Assembly: GCA_013396635.1 (NCBI GenBank)
Contig: WBMW01000424.1
Coordinates: 1-64,000, forward strand
DNA: 64,000 nucleotides
Direction of reading: 5' to 3'
Origin: Penelope pileata
Lineage: Eukaryota > Chordata > Aves > Galliformes > Cracidae
Below the pieces are notes generated by a model. That model did no database searches and was not told where the DNA came from. It saw nothing but the letters and a program-made list of their open reading frames with translations. The number at the start of each line of letters is the position of its first letter. Positions within the stretch are counted from its first letter, which is position 1. Shown one piece after another: positions 1-12,360 of this stretch. A program made the translations under genes and the position numbers.

Positions 1-3000
1 AGACAGAAAAAAATCATCATTCAGTGGTGTTTTCTTTCAGAAAGAATTCCCATTATTCAAACTTTCATTTGTATTAGTTTTTTTTGAGAGTAGTGAAGTT
101 TTGCAACTTTCACTACAATGTACGATAGACTTTGTTATCATGCAAATATTTTGAGTACTGTGACATAATTTTAAGAGTCTGGAAGCCTCCTGGATCCAAA
201 TTCCTCAGAGGTAAGATACTTTGAATGGTAGTTCATCTATAATTTATATCTTTGTAAAAGTGAAAAATGAATCATTTATGTTTAATTATAGCTCACAGTG
301 AATTTTCTTGTCTAAACCGTAAACCAGCAATAACAGAAGGGATATTATGGAAATTCAGATGGATTCTCGGCACTAACAGCATGTCCAATGCCCCTGCAAT
401 ATTGTTTTTTGTTTACAGTTAATAAGATACACAGAAACCTTCCTCCGTTACAGCAGATAAAGTGCAATGACAGATATTATCGATTTGCACTTCCACGCTC
501 TAGCACATCTTGCTTTGTAGGCAGCTGGATGATCCTCTGCAACTGTGGATGCCATGATTTTCACCTTTTTCATGCTTGGGATGAAATAGAGAGTTAGAAT
601 GTCACTTTGCTCAGTTAATCTCTACCATATGCCTTATCCTGTTGTTGCTATTAGAGTTTTCATTAACATTTTCAAGTAACCTACATAAGCAGTCAGAAGC
701 AACAGCCGAGTTGGAAAGAGAAAAGTACTTCTTAGTCCAGTATTTTAATTAAAATCATCAGAGGGAAAAAAAAAATAGAGAACGGGAGCGAAAGAAAGGA
801 AATAGGGTCTTGTTTAATTCCAAAGAACTCCGCAGAGTATGCAGGGAAGCTGAAGTAATTTCAGGGGAGCAAGAACATTATTTACCAGGGAGGCAATAGA
901 TTCAGAAAAGACAGCAACAGCTTCCAAATGTGACCAGTGAGGCAAGCTAGATCTTAAATAACAATTGTGTCTTGCTGCAGAAAGAGTTTCCAATTCCAAA
1001 TGTGACCGGTGAGACAAGTTAGATCTTGAACACCAGTTGTGTATCTCTCCTTAGATAATAAATCAGTGTTTAAAGGAAACTTGTTTACAAAGCTGTGTGA
1101 CAAAATGTATTGCAGTAACATTAACCTATAATTTCAAAGGCATTTTACATGGAAATACTACAATATTTGTTGCACAAATACATGAAGGCTTCCAAAGCTT
1201 GAAAGTAGAATCCTTTTTCTACCAGTTCTCATCTGAAAAAAAAGCAAATGATATTAAACTTCTCATCACTTAAACTAATGTTTTGTTAGGACATAAAGTA
1301 AACCACAAGAGGATGAATTTATTAAAAGATAAAAAGCAGAACTGATAATCCAAACAGAAGTAAAGGTTTGAAAGGCAATCTGTCACCTGACTCCAGACTC
1401 AGTGGTACTTCACATTCTCCATCCAATGTCTCATGTGCCATTGAGTTTCCCCCGCAACGTCTTACTTAGTCCAATGCTGGACTAATGCAGTTCCTCTGCT
1501 TCTCCATGTGTGTGTCTTGCAGGAGAGCAGGGGGAGGAGGAGGGAGAGCTTTAAACCTGCTCAACTCACCAGAAACATTTTTTTGCTTCTCAGAAAACTC
1601 TCACTCTGAATTTGTGTTCCATGAACTATATATTTGATTTTTCCTAGTCATTGTTTCTTAAATTTGGGACAATTCCCACAGTCTACATAGATGCTCCTGA
1701 TCTTTCATGAAAGATCTCGCAACCATTACATTAATGCTACAAGACACAGACACATACCATACAGGTCCCGTGCAATACCTTTAAGCACAGACAGTATTTT
1801 TTTTTAACTTACAAGATAGCACTTGTGTTTAGAAAACTGCAGGTTTAACTTTTTATTTGCCTGTGAAAAAAATGGTATAATATGGTCTTTTCACTCAATC
1901 CTTCCGGTAATGTTCAAGTTCATTGAAATAAGTACAAAATAGTACATACTATAGAGCTGTGTCATTTTTTGTTTATTTTAATTACAGTACATTTTTTGAA
2001 CAGTTCACCAAAGATGTTACTTTACTGGAAAAAGCCATAGGGTAATATGAAGATTAAGATAGCTTGTGAGAACAAGAACCAGATACAGAGCATACAGTAT
2101 TTTAAGGGGGACCTTTTCCTCTCCATCCTGCTCTTCCCTTTAGTACCATGCATTATATGATAGTCAACTCTCTAAAATATTGGAAAAATACATATTTGTA
2201 CTATATTGCAATTTATATGGCAATGTTGATAATAAATACTGTGATATGCAGAAATTCAGTTTCCAGTGGTAGAATACCTACAGGACAGTCAGTTCAAATA
2301 CACTTCAAGGATTAATTAGAGAAGTAGAAAATTTCAGCAGACACTCTATTGAAATATGCACTAAAATATCTAAATGTCTAATTTGTGCACATAGTAGGAG
2401 TTTTGAAGAATTACTTTTAAAAAATATATTAAGATATGTTTTCTGTATCATTTCTTGTGTAGAATTCCTCTGACCTACTAAAAGCTGGAAAGAGACTGAA
2501 GATATTTATTAAAATCCGAACTTGAATTCACATGACAAATAAACAGAAAATTTCTATTTTATGCATTGCTGAGAGACTATGTTACTTGCATTATTTACAT
2601 ATAAACATTCCTCACTGCTCTTGCCAGCATGACACTGAGCTAAGGAAGGTTATAAAGGGCATTATGGGCCTATAGTGTGCCAAGATATATCAAAATTATG
2701 TGTAATAAAAAGTAAATTAAGAATAAACACTGGAGGTGGGGAGGAGGGGTGCCAGGGTGGAGATAGACATGATATCTAATTTAAAAAAAAAAAAAAAAAA
2801 GGAAAATTTTTCAGCAATATCCCTTCAAGAATAATGCATATTTCTACTGATGCTACTGATGTAGATCACTAACAGTACTTGGAGGAAATAAGATTTTCTA
2901 GAATTTCAAAGAGCTTGAAGTTCTATTATATAAAATAACATATTCCTATGTGATACTTCAGTTCAGTCATTTATAGAAGTTACTTCTTCAATGTTCATTG

Positions 3001-4069
3001 GTTTCTTCATCAACAAATCTTTTTTTTTCAATTGACAGAAAAAAAATAGAAAAAAAAATAAAAGGAAGTGTCCAACAGCATTCACTGAAGTCAACATAAA
3101 TTATTGGGCGACAGAATTCTTTTCTGTATGTGTTTTCTTTCACTTCTTTTTCCTGCCATCTTTTTCATATTGTTTATATTATCATCTCCTAAGTGCTACT
3201 CCATCACAAAATAATCTCTAAAGTCAAATGCAACAGAGTAATCATGTTCTATAACTTTTGTTTATTGAGAATGTCAAAGTTGTAGTATAACATGACATGG
3301 CAGAGCAAGAATATCTCAACATTCTGTCCTCATACTCAACAGGAAATAAAAAGATTTATTTATTTGATTTGTTTTGTTCTGTGTTATTTTAAGTAAGAGA
3401 GAAAGAGAGAGACCACTCTAACTTCCCTTTCTGTAAATGCTGCTGATACCAGTCTATCCCTTTATATTATAAAGGACCCCTTAAGAACACTATATATGAG
3501 TTGCTCTTTCAGTGCAACCCTTCCTGAAAGAGAATAACAATAAAACATGACCACAGGACATGTGGCTTACGTTTGCCTGCTTTTTCATCCACTAGTACAT
3601 TTCAAGTGCTCTGTGATGAAAGAAAGAGCACTGAATACCTGTTACTTTTCCTGCTCTTTGCTTTCCGTTTGATCTCTTTACCTCATTCAGAAAAGCTAGC
3701 TGTGCAGAGAAGGTGAAATGCAGCTCCCTCTCTTTTTTTCCCTTTTCTCCCTCTCCAAAGTCCTGTCATGCAGCACAGCCAAGGATTTATGGAAATGCAC
3801 AGGGGTACCTTCAGCAGCCACTGGGTGATTGATTCCAAGGAGATCTGAGGGGGATCAAATTTTGGAAGTCACTTTTTGGAAGGCTCTAACGAAATTGGTG
3901 AGAACATCATCATCCTGTAGGAGACATTTTTATTTTTTATTTTTTTTAAGGGAAGCAAATATGTTCCTGAAAGAGCTTGTTTCTGTTTTCTGTTGTGTTT
4001 TTCTCTTAACTTGAATTAATGGTTTCTCTGCATATTTCCATTGCTTATTTATCAGAGCTTATTGCTTAG
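1..4069. other. Unique A+T-rich non-coding DNA
   Basis: No gene, RNA or transposon is recognisable. Open frames here are short (under 70 codons) and resemble nothing known to me. Notable content is an imperfect 49-bp direct repeat (922-970 and 994-1042), an A run near 2781-2800, and facing T and A runs at about 3019-3060 that could pair weakly. The G-rich stretch around 1525-1550 is short and not regular enough to call a quadruplex. Confidence 0.6.
922..1042. repeat. Local direct repeat, two 49-bp copies
   Basis: Positions 922-970 and 994-1042 align without gaps and differ at 7 of 49 positions by hand count, six of them transitions. The start-to-start distance is 72 bp, with 23 bp of unrelated sequence between the copies. 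It looks like an old local duplication, not two insertions of a dispersed repeat. Confidence 0.75.
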
Positions 4070-4849
4070 AGGAACCAGATGCGGTTTGACAAAAGCATGT
4101 GTAAAGTCTTGCACCTGGGGAGGAATAACTGCATGCGTCAATACAGGTTGGGGGATGACCTGCTGGAGAGGAGCTCTACAGAGAGGGACCTGGGGGTTCT
4201 GGTGGACAAGTTGGCCATGAGCCAGCAGTGTGCCCTTGTGGCCAAGAAGGCCAATGGCATCCTGGGGTGCATTAAAAAGAGCGTGGCCAGCAGGTCAAGG
4301 GAGGTGATCCTCCACCTCTACTCCGCCCTGATGAGGCCTCAGCTGGAGCACTGTGTCCGGTTCTGGACTCCCCAATACAAAAAGACAGGGATCTCCTGGA
4401 AAGAGTCCAGCAGAGGGCCACAAAGATGATAAGGGACATGGAACGTCTCCCTTATGAGGAGAGGCTGAGTAACCTGGGTCTGTTCAGTCTGGATAAGACT
4501 GAGAGGGGATCTTATCAATGTTTATAAGTATCTAAAGTGTGGGAGGCAAATGGATGGGGCCAGGCTCTTTTTAGCGGTGTGTGGTGATAGGACAAGGCGC
4601 AACAGCCACAAACTGGAACATGGGGAGTTCTGGACAAATATGTGTAAGAACTTCTTCACAGTGAGGGTGATGGAGCACTGGAACAGGCTGCCCGGGGAGG
4701 TTGTGAAGTCTCCTTCTCTGGAGATATTCAAGACCCGTCTGGATGCCTACCTATGTGACCTGCTGTAGCGAACCTGCTTTGGCAGAGGAAGTGGACTCAA
4801 TGATCTCTCGAGGTCCCTTCCAATCCCTGCAATTCTGTGATTCTGTGAT
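4070..4849 (+). mobile_element. CR1 LINE fragment, 3' end
   Basis: This is a 5'-truncated CR1 retrotransposon, a non-LTR element copied by target-primed reverse transcription. It begins inside the C-terminal third of ORF2 (a frame at 4079 reads [15 protein letters not shown]) and runs through the 3' untranslated region to the CR1 tail, TTCTGTGATTCTGTGATT, ending near 4849. A second open piece (4550-4768) ends with the usual C-terminal block FFTVRVMEHWNRLPGEVV. The two pieces are in different frames, so the ORF is broken. The 3' end resembles the fragment at 25505-25650. Confidence 0.93.
4079..4768 (+). pseudogene. CR1 ORF2 C-terminal remnant, frameshifted
   Basis: The first open piece (4079-4429, 116 codons) lies downstream of the reverse-transcriptase active site. 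It contains the CR1 blocks [17 protein letters not shown] and [18 protein letters not shown]. The frame is lost after about 4390, near [11 protein letters not shown]. Homology resumes in another frame at 4550-4768, ending SLEIFKTRLDAYLCDLL. The endonuclease and the catalytic reverse-transcriptase core are absent because the copy is 5'-truncated. It cannot encode an active protein. Confidence 0.88.
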
Positions 4850-7800
4850 TTGCTAACTTGAACAGCTTGATGATATCAAGTACTGAGCAGAAAATGAAGT
4901 AAGAATTATGTTTTATAGCTTAACATTATCTTTACCCAGTGCTAGCTCTTTCCTCTCCATATCTTCGAGGATGAGTGATAATAGGCTCATTATTTTATCC
5001 CACATCAGCTGAGGTTGTTAGGATCATCGATTTTCCTTGCAAATTCATCTGTGCTGGAAACTTAATGTTAATACTACAAGGCCTGTTTACACATAAGGTG
5101 AAAATAGTACTTGCTGACTTACAAAGAACGAAGCAAAATAGCTATTTTCTCTAGTTGAATCAGTGCTTTTTTTTTCTTTAGATGGATGAAAAATTGTAAG
5201 AACTTGACCAGTTATGTTGCATTCTTATTTCCATTTTAGTGAGATTTATCATGTTTACCTATATGCTGCATGTCCAGTTTATCAGCATTTTGTGTGTCAG
5301 TGTATCCAATGATAATGTCAAGAAGATAGGTATTAGAGTATGAGAATACCTTTTTCCAAAAAAGATTGTTTTTTTTGTAGAAAAATTTATATACATATTC
5401 AATGTATATGCATGTATACGTATAAGTATACATGTGAATATATATGCAATTAATTAGAAACTTGGAAACCTTTTCATTTTTGGAAATTGTGTCAGAAAAT
5501 AGGCAATTTTGTGCATATAAGATAACATGATGATATTGTGCTTGCCATTTCAAATATTTCATGAACAATGACACATCAACATTGGACAGTCTTTTCTCTG
5601 ATGGAATCTTGTGAAAGGTGAGAGATATTTCTACATTGCAATTCAAGCTAACTAAATTCATAACTAAGGACCTTGGATCACCATTTTACAAACTGCATCA
5701 GTATAAATTCTCTCTTTAACAAGTTATTCTTATCAGAATAATTGTATATAATCAACCACTCTTCTGAACAGATGTTTGCATGAAAGACATTTTGTGCAAA
5801 GTTTTTTTTTTAAGAACATGAAACAATTATAGCAATAATAACAACTTGTTTTGCATGTTAACATATGTCTTTAATTGGCAGCTTAGTGCAGATGGCTAGC
5901 TGTGTATTGACACACTACAATGTCTTAATAAGTTGGTGTACAGTAAATAAATTCTAACTGGTGCATGCCTAAGGAACATCCACAGCTGTTGCAAAGACCA
6001 TCAGCTCTGAGAAAGATGTGAAGACATGTAGATATGGCTAAAATAAAAGTCCAAACAGATTTTATAACTGAATAGTTAACATTTTGTTCCTAACAGAATA
6101 TTTCACACTGCTCCCAAGTCTCAAGACAAACAATGAGGTGTCTACACCTTTTTGTATAGAAAGGAGATTTGTTAAATTGTTACATGGATGTTGTATAGAT
6201 CCAATGAATCAGAAGAATTGCACAGGAATCTTCCTAAGCAGAATTAAAACTCTTGTTTTTTCAAGAAATTAGAGTAGTACTGTTGTATATCTACTTTAAA
6301 AATAAAAATTAATTCTTTTTCAGTAACTTTAAATTTTGAGGGAGTGTTAGTTTTTAAGGCAAAAATACTTGCCATAAAACCACAGAACATACAGCTTTTA
6401 ATAATATGGGAAAGCCACGGGTCTTCATGGTTAGCTGAAGCATAGTGATAAACTTAAAATTGACAATTTGAAGTGTCTTGGATTTTCATCTTGCATAATG
6501 AAATTGAGTGAAAAGGAAACAGTAAAATAAAGTTTAAAAAGAAGTAATTTTATTGGATTTCCTATGTTTTCGTAACATCGCTGTAGTAGTAGAGATGAGA
6601 GATGTGATTCAATGTACATTTTATTTCACGCTCAAGTGAATATAAGGATTTTATAGAAATAGATTATCACAGTAGATCTGACAAAAATATGAATGGTAAA
6701 TCTGTCATTCTTTGGTGTCACTATTTTGCTTTTTCATGTGTGTGTTTTCTTTTCCTGAGGAAAAAAGGCTTTACAATACACCTTGTTTCAAAGTAGAGTG
6801 CCAGTCTGTCTTCAGTAAAGTGGAATTCTTCATATCCTTCTTTTCTCTTGCCTTTATCAGGCAAATTTCCTATGGTCAAAAAGTGATCATCTATCACCGA
6901 ATTTTTGAGGAGAAACCAGTGGATATCCTTAAAGCTAGTCAATGTTTCTGTGGCTGTGTTTCATTGTGGGCATGTAGGAGAGAATTGTGTGCCAAATATT
7001 TGATCTACTTCATAAGGGAGTTGAACTTAGGTGTTCTGTATCCCAGGTGAATGCTTTAACTATCTTGTTAAACACCTCATATGAGAAAAATAATTGATTT
7101 TTCTTCCTGGGGTACTCACAAGACAGTGTTGAAACAAAGTGGGAAGGTGAAATGAAGAAGGGCACAGACCTGAACTTACTCGTCCTAAAGTCATTGTGAT
7201 TATCTTACCACACATGAGAGAACGACTGTCATTTCTCAAAGCATTTTTTAAAGTTTTATCAAATTATTTGTCAGATTTTATCAAAAAAATTCAAAAGCTG
7301 TTTCACATCCAGTTCTGCATCCAGCATGCCACAGTTTTTTACTCATTGTCATCACATAATTCCTTCAGTGTATTCAGACATAACTTTATTTCATGAGTGA
7401 GTCCTAATTAAGTGGAATGTCTTTATTGCATCTCATTGCAAGTGTTTGTCCAAATCATGTGTGCCTATTATATACCAAAAATTTGCCTGGCCTTGAAGAC
7501 TGAATATTTATATTGTCTCGTTTTGTAACTCCTTGGAAAAAGAGACACATAAATTGTTCCTCATGTTTCTAGCCTCACTCATCATCCATGCCTAAATGAT
7601 TGAATTTGGTTTTAATATAGTTACATTATATTTATTGCTTATCTTCATTATTATGCATAAATATATCCTTCATTTCTTTGCCAAAATATTTCTTCTATGC
7701 ACACATTTTCTCCTTAGAACAGTAAATCCCCTAATATTTAGTTAATATCTTTCTAAAAGTTGTTGACATTTTACACTTAGAAATACTCAATAAAATAAGG

Positions 7801-8020
7801 TAAGATTGTTTATATATAGTATTCAACTTAAATAGAACTGTCTGGAAAGGCTACCACCATTACATTCATCTTTTTCCAATTGCTTTAATACAAAAGTTAA
7901 GAGACAAGAAAATGTGGCGTCATCTGAAGTCCAGAAAAGCATTTATTCGTAACTGAACCAGAATTTCTAGATCTTTCTCCTGGAAAGAGAAAAAATAGAG
8001 AGACAGAACATGGTGATCTT
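4850..8020. other. Unique A+T-rich non-coding DNA
   Basis: No transposon or gene is recognised. A stretch at about 5380-5455 alternates TATA, TGTA and CATA and gives the Tyr/Ile/Thr-rich part of a 141-codon minus-strand frame (5236-5661). That frame has no domain, signal or context supporting a gene. The 112-codon plus frame at 6712-7050 overlaps a 73-codon minus frame and looks like chance. Confidence 0.55.
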
Positions 8021-9712
8021 CATAGAATCATAGAATGGCTTGAGTTGGAAGGAATCTTAAAGATCATCTAGTTCCAATCCCTCTGATGTAGGCAGGGTTG
8101 CAACCCACTGGATCAGGCTGCCCAGGGCCCCATCCAATCTGACCTTGAACATTTCCAGGCATGTGGCAGTCAAAACTTCTCTGGGCAACATATTCCGCTG
8201 CTTCATCACACTCTATGTAAAGAATTTTGTTGTAAAATCTAATCTAATCTCCCCTCTTTTAGTTTAAAACCATCCCCCCTTGTCCCATCACTATCAGACT
8301 GTGTAAAAAGACAGTCTTCCTCCTGTTTATAAGCTCCCATTAAGTACTGCAAAGCTGCAGTGAGATCTACTGGAGCCTTCTCTTCTCCATCTCCCATCCA
8401 GGGCCCATCTCCCTCAACCATTCTTCAGAACAGGTAGGTACTTTAGCCCTGTGATCTTCTTCATGGCCCTCCTCTGGATCTGCTTCAACAGCTCCACATC
8501 TTTCTTGCACTGGGGGCCCCAGTAGTCCAGATGGAACCTCGTGAGGGCAGTGTAGAGGGTAACAATCACCTCCCTCTCTGCTGGCCACCATTCTTTTGAT
8601 GCAGCCTACGTTACTGTTGGCTTTCCAGGCTGCCAGTGCACACTGCTGGCACACGTTGAGTTTTTTGTCCACCAGAACCGTGGAGTCCTTCTCTGTAGGA
8701 CTGCTCTCAATGACTTACTATAGTCTGCACACATATCTGGTGTTGCCCCGACCCAGGTGCAATACCTTGCACTTGGCCTTGCTGAACCTTATCAGCTTTG
8801 CATGAGCCCACTTCTCAAGCTTTTTCAGATCCCTCTGTATGGTATCCCTTCTTTCTATTGTATCAACTACATCACTCAGCTTAGTGCAGTCTGCAAACTT
8901 GCTGAGGATGCACTCAATCCCACTGTCTATGTCATTGATACAGAGCGCTAGTTTGAACACAGACCCCTGGAGAGCACTCATCACCAGCCTCCACGTGGAC
9001 ATGGGACCATTGACCACAACCCTCTGGCTACAACCATCCAGCCAGTTACTTATCTGCAGTATAGTTCAGTCTTCAAATCCATCTCTCTCCAATTTTGATA
9101 TAAGGACGTCGTGTGGGACCACGTCGAAAGCTTTACAAAAATCCAGGTTGATGACATAATTTGGTCTTCCCATGTCAACTGATGCCATCACTCCATCATA
9201 GATGGCCACCATATTGATCAGGCACAATATGCCCCTGGTGAAGCTGTGCTGTCTTTTTGTCTTGCATGTGCCTTAATGTAAGTTCCAGGAGGATCTGTTC
9301 CATGGTCTTCCCAGGCACAGAGGTGAGGCTCATCAGTCTTTAGTTCCTTGGGTTTTCCTTTCTAACCTTCTTCAAATTGGGAATGATATTTCCCTTTTTC
9401 CAGTCACCAGGTACTTCATTTTACAGCGACAACTTTCTGAATATGGTGGAGAGTGACTAGGCAGCCACATCAACCAATTCCTTCGAGACCCTGGGATGCA
9501 TGCCATTGGGCCCCATAGACTTGTACATATTCAGTCTCATCTGGTGGTCTCAAACTTGCTCTTTACTTACAGGGGGAGAGATTTTGTTCCCCCAAACCTG
9601 CTGGAGGTTCAGGGATGTGAGAGATGTAGGAAGCCTGACTGTCAGTGGAGGCTAAAGTAAAGAACTTGTTGAATACCTCAGCCTTATCCACGTCTGTTGT
9701 TGCTAGTTCTCG
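8021..9712 (-). mobile_element. CR1 LINE, 1.7-kb copy on the minus strand
   Basis: The 3' tail lies at the left end (CATAGAATCATAGAATGG, 8021) and the element reads leftward. On the minus strand it runs from just upstream of the reverse-transcriptase domain (near 9700) through the active-site region to the 3' untranslated region. Recognisable blocks include [13 protein letters not shown] (about 9090-9145) and [14 protein letters not shown] (8718-9017 frame). The catalytic F-A-D-D motif has become F-A-D-C. Many stops and frameshifts and weak similarity to the other copies suggest an older subfamily. Confidence 0.92.
8718..9017 (-). pseudogene. CR1 ORF2 reverse-transcriptase fragment
   Basis: This 99-codon open piece spans the palm of the CR1 reverse transcriptase. 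Its order is VVNGPMSTW, then a degenerate form of the usual GVPQGSVLGP (here [11 protein letters not shown]), then [10 protein letters not shown] and [10 protein letters not shown]. The second active-site aspartate is replaced by Cys and the GVPQGS block is damaged, so it is inactive. The flanking homologous sequence continues in other frames. Confidence 0.85.
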
Positions 9713-11516
9713 TTTCTAACTTCTGAACGTTAACTTCATTATATTGTTCAGGTTTTGTAACAAAAGACACTACTTTAAATAATTTTTGGAAATGAAATTA
9801 CTGTCATTATGTGACAAGGAATCATCATTTTTCTTTTTTTCCCTTCCAGTGTAGTAATGTTTCCAAAATCTACATATTACCATACTTCTTCTGTAGGTAC
9901 TTTACATGCCTGACATAAGAATATCCCTCTTCACAGCTAACACTAAAATACTAAATAATAATATTAATAAGTAAATTTATATTTTTTTCTCTTTTTTTCA
10001 GTTAATGTTCCACTTAATGTTCCATTTTTAGCATGCATTTTATTTGCAATTAAAATTATTATTGTCAAAATATTCCATCAAGATATTGAATGCTGCAAAA
10101 ATTATAAATTATTCTCTGTATTATAAATTTCCCCAAAAGATATAGTATTACTTTCTGGATTATCATATAGATGGAAATCCATTATTAAATCTTTTGTTTT
10201 CCTTTGACTGGGAGTTTTTTCTTTACTAGAAAACTGAGTACAATATTTGAATACATATTGTTTTAATAACGATGTATGTGGTGATCACATCTTTCATATG
10301 ATCAGCATATGGGAAATGAATTAGGAAAATAAATAGTTATAACCAGTTTAAATGAAATCCATTTTACAAGAGTGACATAGTGACTTTACCATCACTTGTA
10401 CAAGTGTCACTACTTTTATCACTACTTTTATGACAAAACAAATAATTGTCTTAAATTAATAGTCTAATAAAATCTACTAGATCTTAACAACTTCTAGTGG
10501 AAGGTATCACGGCCCATGGTAGGATGAATGGAACTAGACAATCTTGAAGATTCCTTGCTATCCAAATCATTCTATAATTGTATGAACATTTTTCTTTTCT
10601 AAGTAACTATTCTTTTCACTGACGTATGTTTCTACTGAAGTTCATTCAACAAGCTCTGCTGAAAATAGACCTTTTATATTGCTGCTTCACTGCTGTCCAT
10701 ACTGGTGCAACATTAATTCACTAGAGAAGAAAGGCTTGAATTTCAGAAAATACGCCATTGTGCTAAATGGAGTGAATCACTAATAGCAGTGAACCCTGTG
10801 GAGATTCAAAGCCAGATCAAGACTGACTGATGAGAAAATGAGAGGAATATGGCTCCCATCCTTGATCATTAATCAATGAAAGCCCCGTTCCAGAGACTTG
10901 AACAACAGGGGAAGGCTGCTCTGTGTTCAAAGTCTTGGATATTAATTCTTTTTTCTTTTTTTCCTGTATTGTTTTTATTCATTTATTGCCAATCCATTTG
11001 ATCCACTGCCTGGTTCTCTACAGTGTACTAAAAGAATATCCTATGTAAACTACAATACATTCTTCAATTAATGGTAGTACAATTTTTTGCGGTATATCAC
11101 AAATTCAAACCCATTGGTTGTAATATGTTGCTGAATGTCATTATGCCACACGCAGGCTTCAGATTCCAACATTGTATCCTGAAATACTTTTGTCACATAA
11201 CTAAACTTTAGTTATTTAGATTTATGTGGTTTCTCGTGGTAATCAAGCGCCTTACTATTCAGCTATGTTATTCTTTTCCTGAACATCTAGCATGAGATAA
11301 ATCTTGGAAAAGAAACACACAAAAATGAAGTGGGTTTACACTGAACTCATAGAAAATCTGTTGCATCCAAACTGTATGGATCAAAAATACAACATGTAGT
11401 CAGCCTGCACCTCCATGGAGAATCTACAAATGATCAAATTTTCTGGATATGCATAGATCACTGCAAATATATACACATAGTGGGTCTGATATGAGATATT
11501 CTGGAGTCACTTAACC
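9713..11516. other. Unique A+T-rich non-coding DNA
   Basis: I see no gene, transposon or RNA gene between the 8021 and 11517 CR1 copies. Short T and A runs are present (for example about 9832-9842 and 9982-9998) but no ordered repeat. Confidence 0.55.
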
Positions 11517-11610
11517 CTACCTGTGGCAGGGGGGTTGAAACTAGATGATCTTTGAGATCCTTTCCAAACCAACCCAAGTGAACGTGATCTCAAATCCTAT
11601 TCTATGATTC
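11517..11610 (+). mobile_element. CR1 3' tail fragment
   Basis: About 94 bp of the CR1 3' untranslated region: CCTGTGGCAGGGGGGTTG, a diverged AACTAGATGATC block, and the tail ATTCTATGATTC at 11599-11610. There is no coding sequence. It faces the next CR1 (11651) tail to tail across only about 40 bp. Confidence 0.85.
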
Positions 11611-11772
11611 ACTTGTTGATATTACCCTCTCTTTCAATACCAGTCTCTGTGAATCATAGAATCATAGAAACACAAGGTTGGGAAGGACCTACAAGATCAT
11701 CTAGTCCAACCATCCTCCTATCACCATCCCTACTCACTAAGCTACTAAATCATATCTTGTAGCACCATGAGG

Positions 11773-12255
11773 TCATGAGCTCATGGTAGCACCGTGAGCT
11801 ACCAGATGCTTCTTGAACACCGCCAGGGACGGTGACTCCACCACCTCCCTGGGCAGGCCATTCCAGTCCCTGACCACTCTTTCAGAGAAAAAGTTTTTCC
11901 TTATATCTAATCTAAATCTCCCCTGGCACAACTTGTGGCCATTCTCTCTTGTCCTGTCAGTAGTTATCTGGGAGAAGAGGCCAACTCCCTCCTCATCACA
12001 ACCTCCCTTCAGGAAGCTGTAGAGTGCAATGAGGTCTCCCCTGAGCCTCCTCNGATCCCTCTGAAGGGCCTCCCTACCCTCACGCAGATCGACACTACCT
12101 CCCAACTTGGTGTCATCTGCAAATTTACTGAGGGTACACACGATCCCCTCACCTAGGTCATCAGTAAAGATATTAAACAAGATGGGCCCTGGTACCGACC
12201 CCTGGGGGACACCACTTGTAACGAGACACCAGCTGGACTTAAATCCATCAACCAA
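11773..12255 (-). pseudogene. CR1 ORF2 remnant, intact FADD but centre missing
   Basis: The frame is open for 160 codons. Residues 15-20 are GVPQGS and residues 45-48 are FADD, the reverse-transcriptase active site, both intact. Residue 68 is undetermined because it contains the N at 12053. Just before it the sequence is EALQRD; just after it is [17 protein letters not shown]. In the family these two blocks are separated by roughly 130 residues. The rest runs to the usual end [12 protein letters not shown]. The frame stays open only because the missing piece keeps phase or because the N conceals a gap. Confidence 0.85.
12053..12053. other. Single ambiguous base (N) at a CR1 break
   Basis: The base is undetermined. 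CR1 homology jumps by about 390 bp across it. See the finding on the four Ns. Confidence 0.9.
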
Positions 12256-12360
12256 TACCCGCTGGGCACAGCCCTCTAGTCAGTTCTTTACCCAGAGAAG
12301 AGTGTACCTGTCCAGGCCACGGGCTGCCAGTTTCCCCAGGAGAATACTGTGGGAGAACTT

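Larger units (their letters stand above)
11651..12360 (-). mobile_element. CR1 LINE fragment with internal loss at an N
   Basis: The tail is at the left (GAATCATAGAATCATAG, 11651) and the copy reads leftward from about 12360. The 3' end has the AACACAAGGTTGGGAAGGACC signature, shared with the fragment at 61397-61679, so the two belong to the same CR1 subfamily. About 130 codons of ORF2 are missing exactly at the ambiguous base 12053. Confidence 0.93.

Noticed and set aside
5236..5661. 141-codon minus frame with Tyr/Thr/Ile repeat
   Set aside because: Frame stays open because of an alternating TATA/TGTA tract; no domain, no splice or promoter context.
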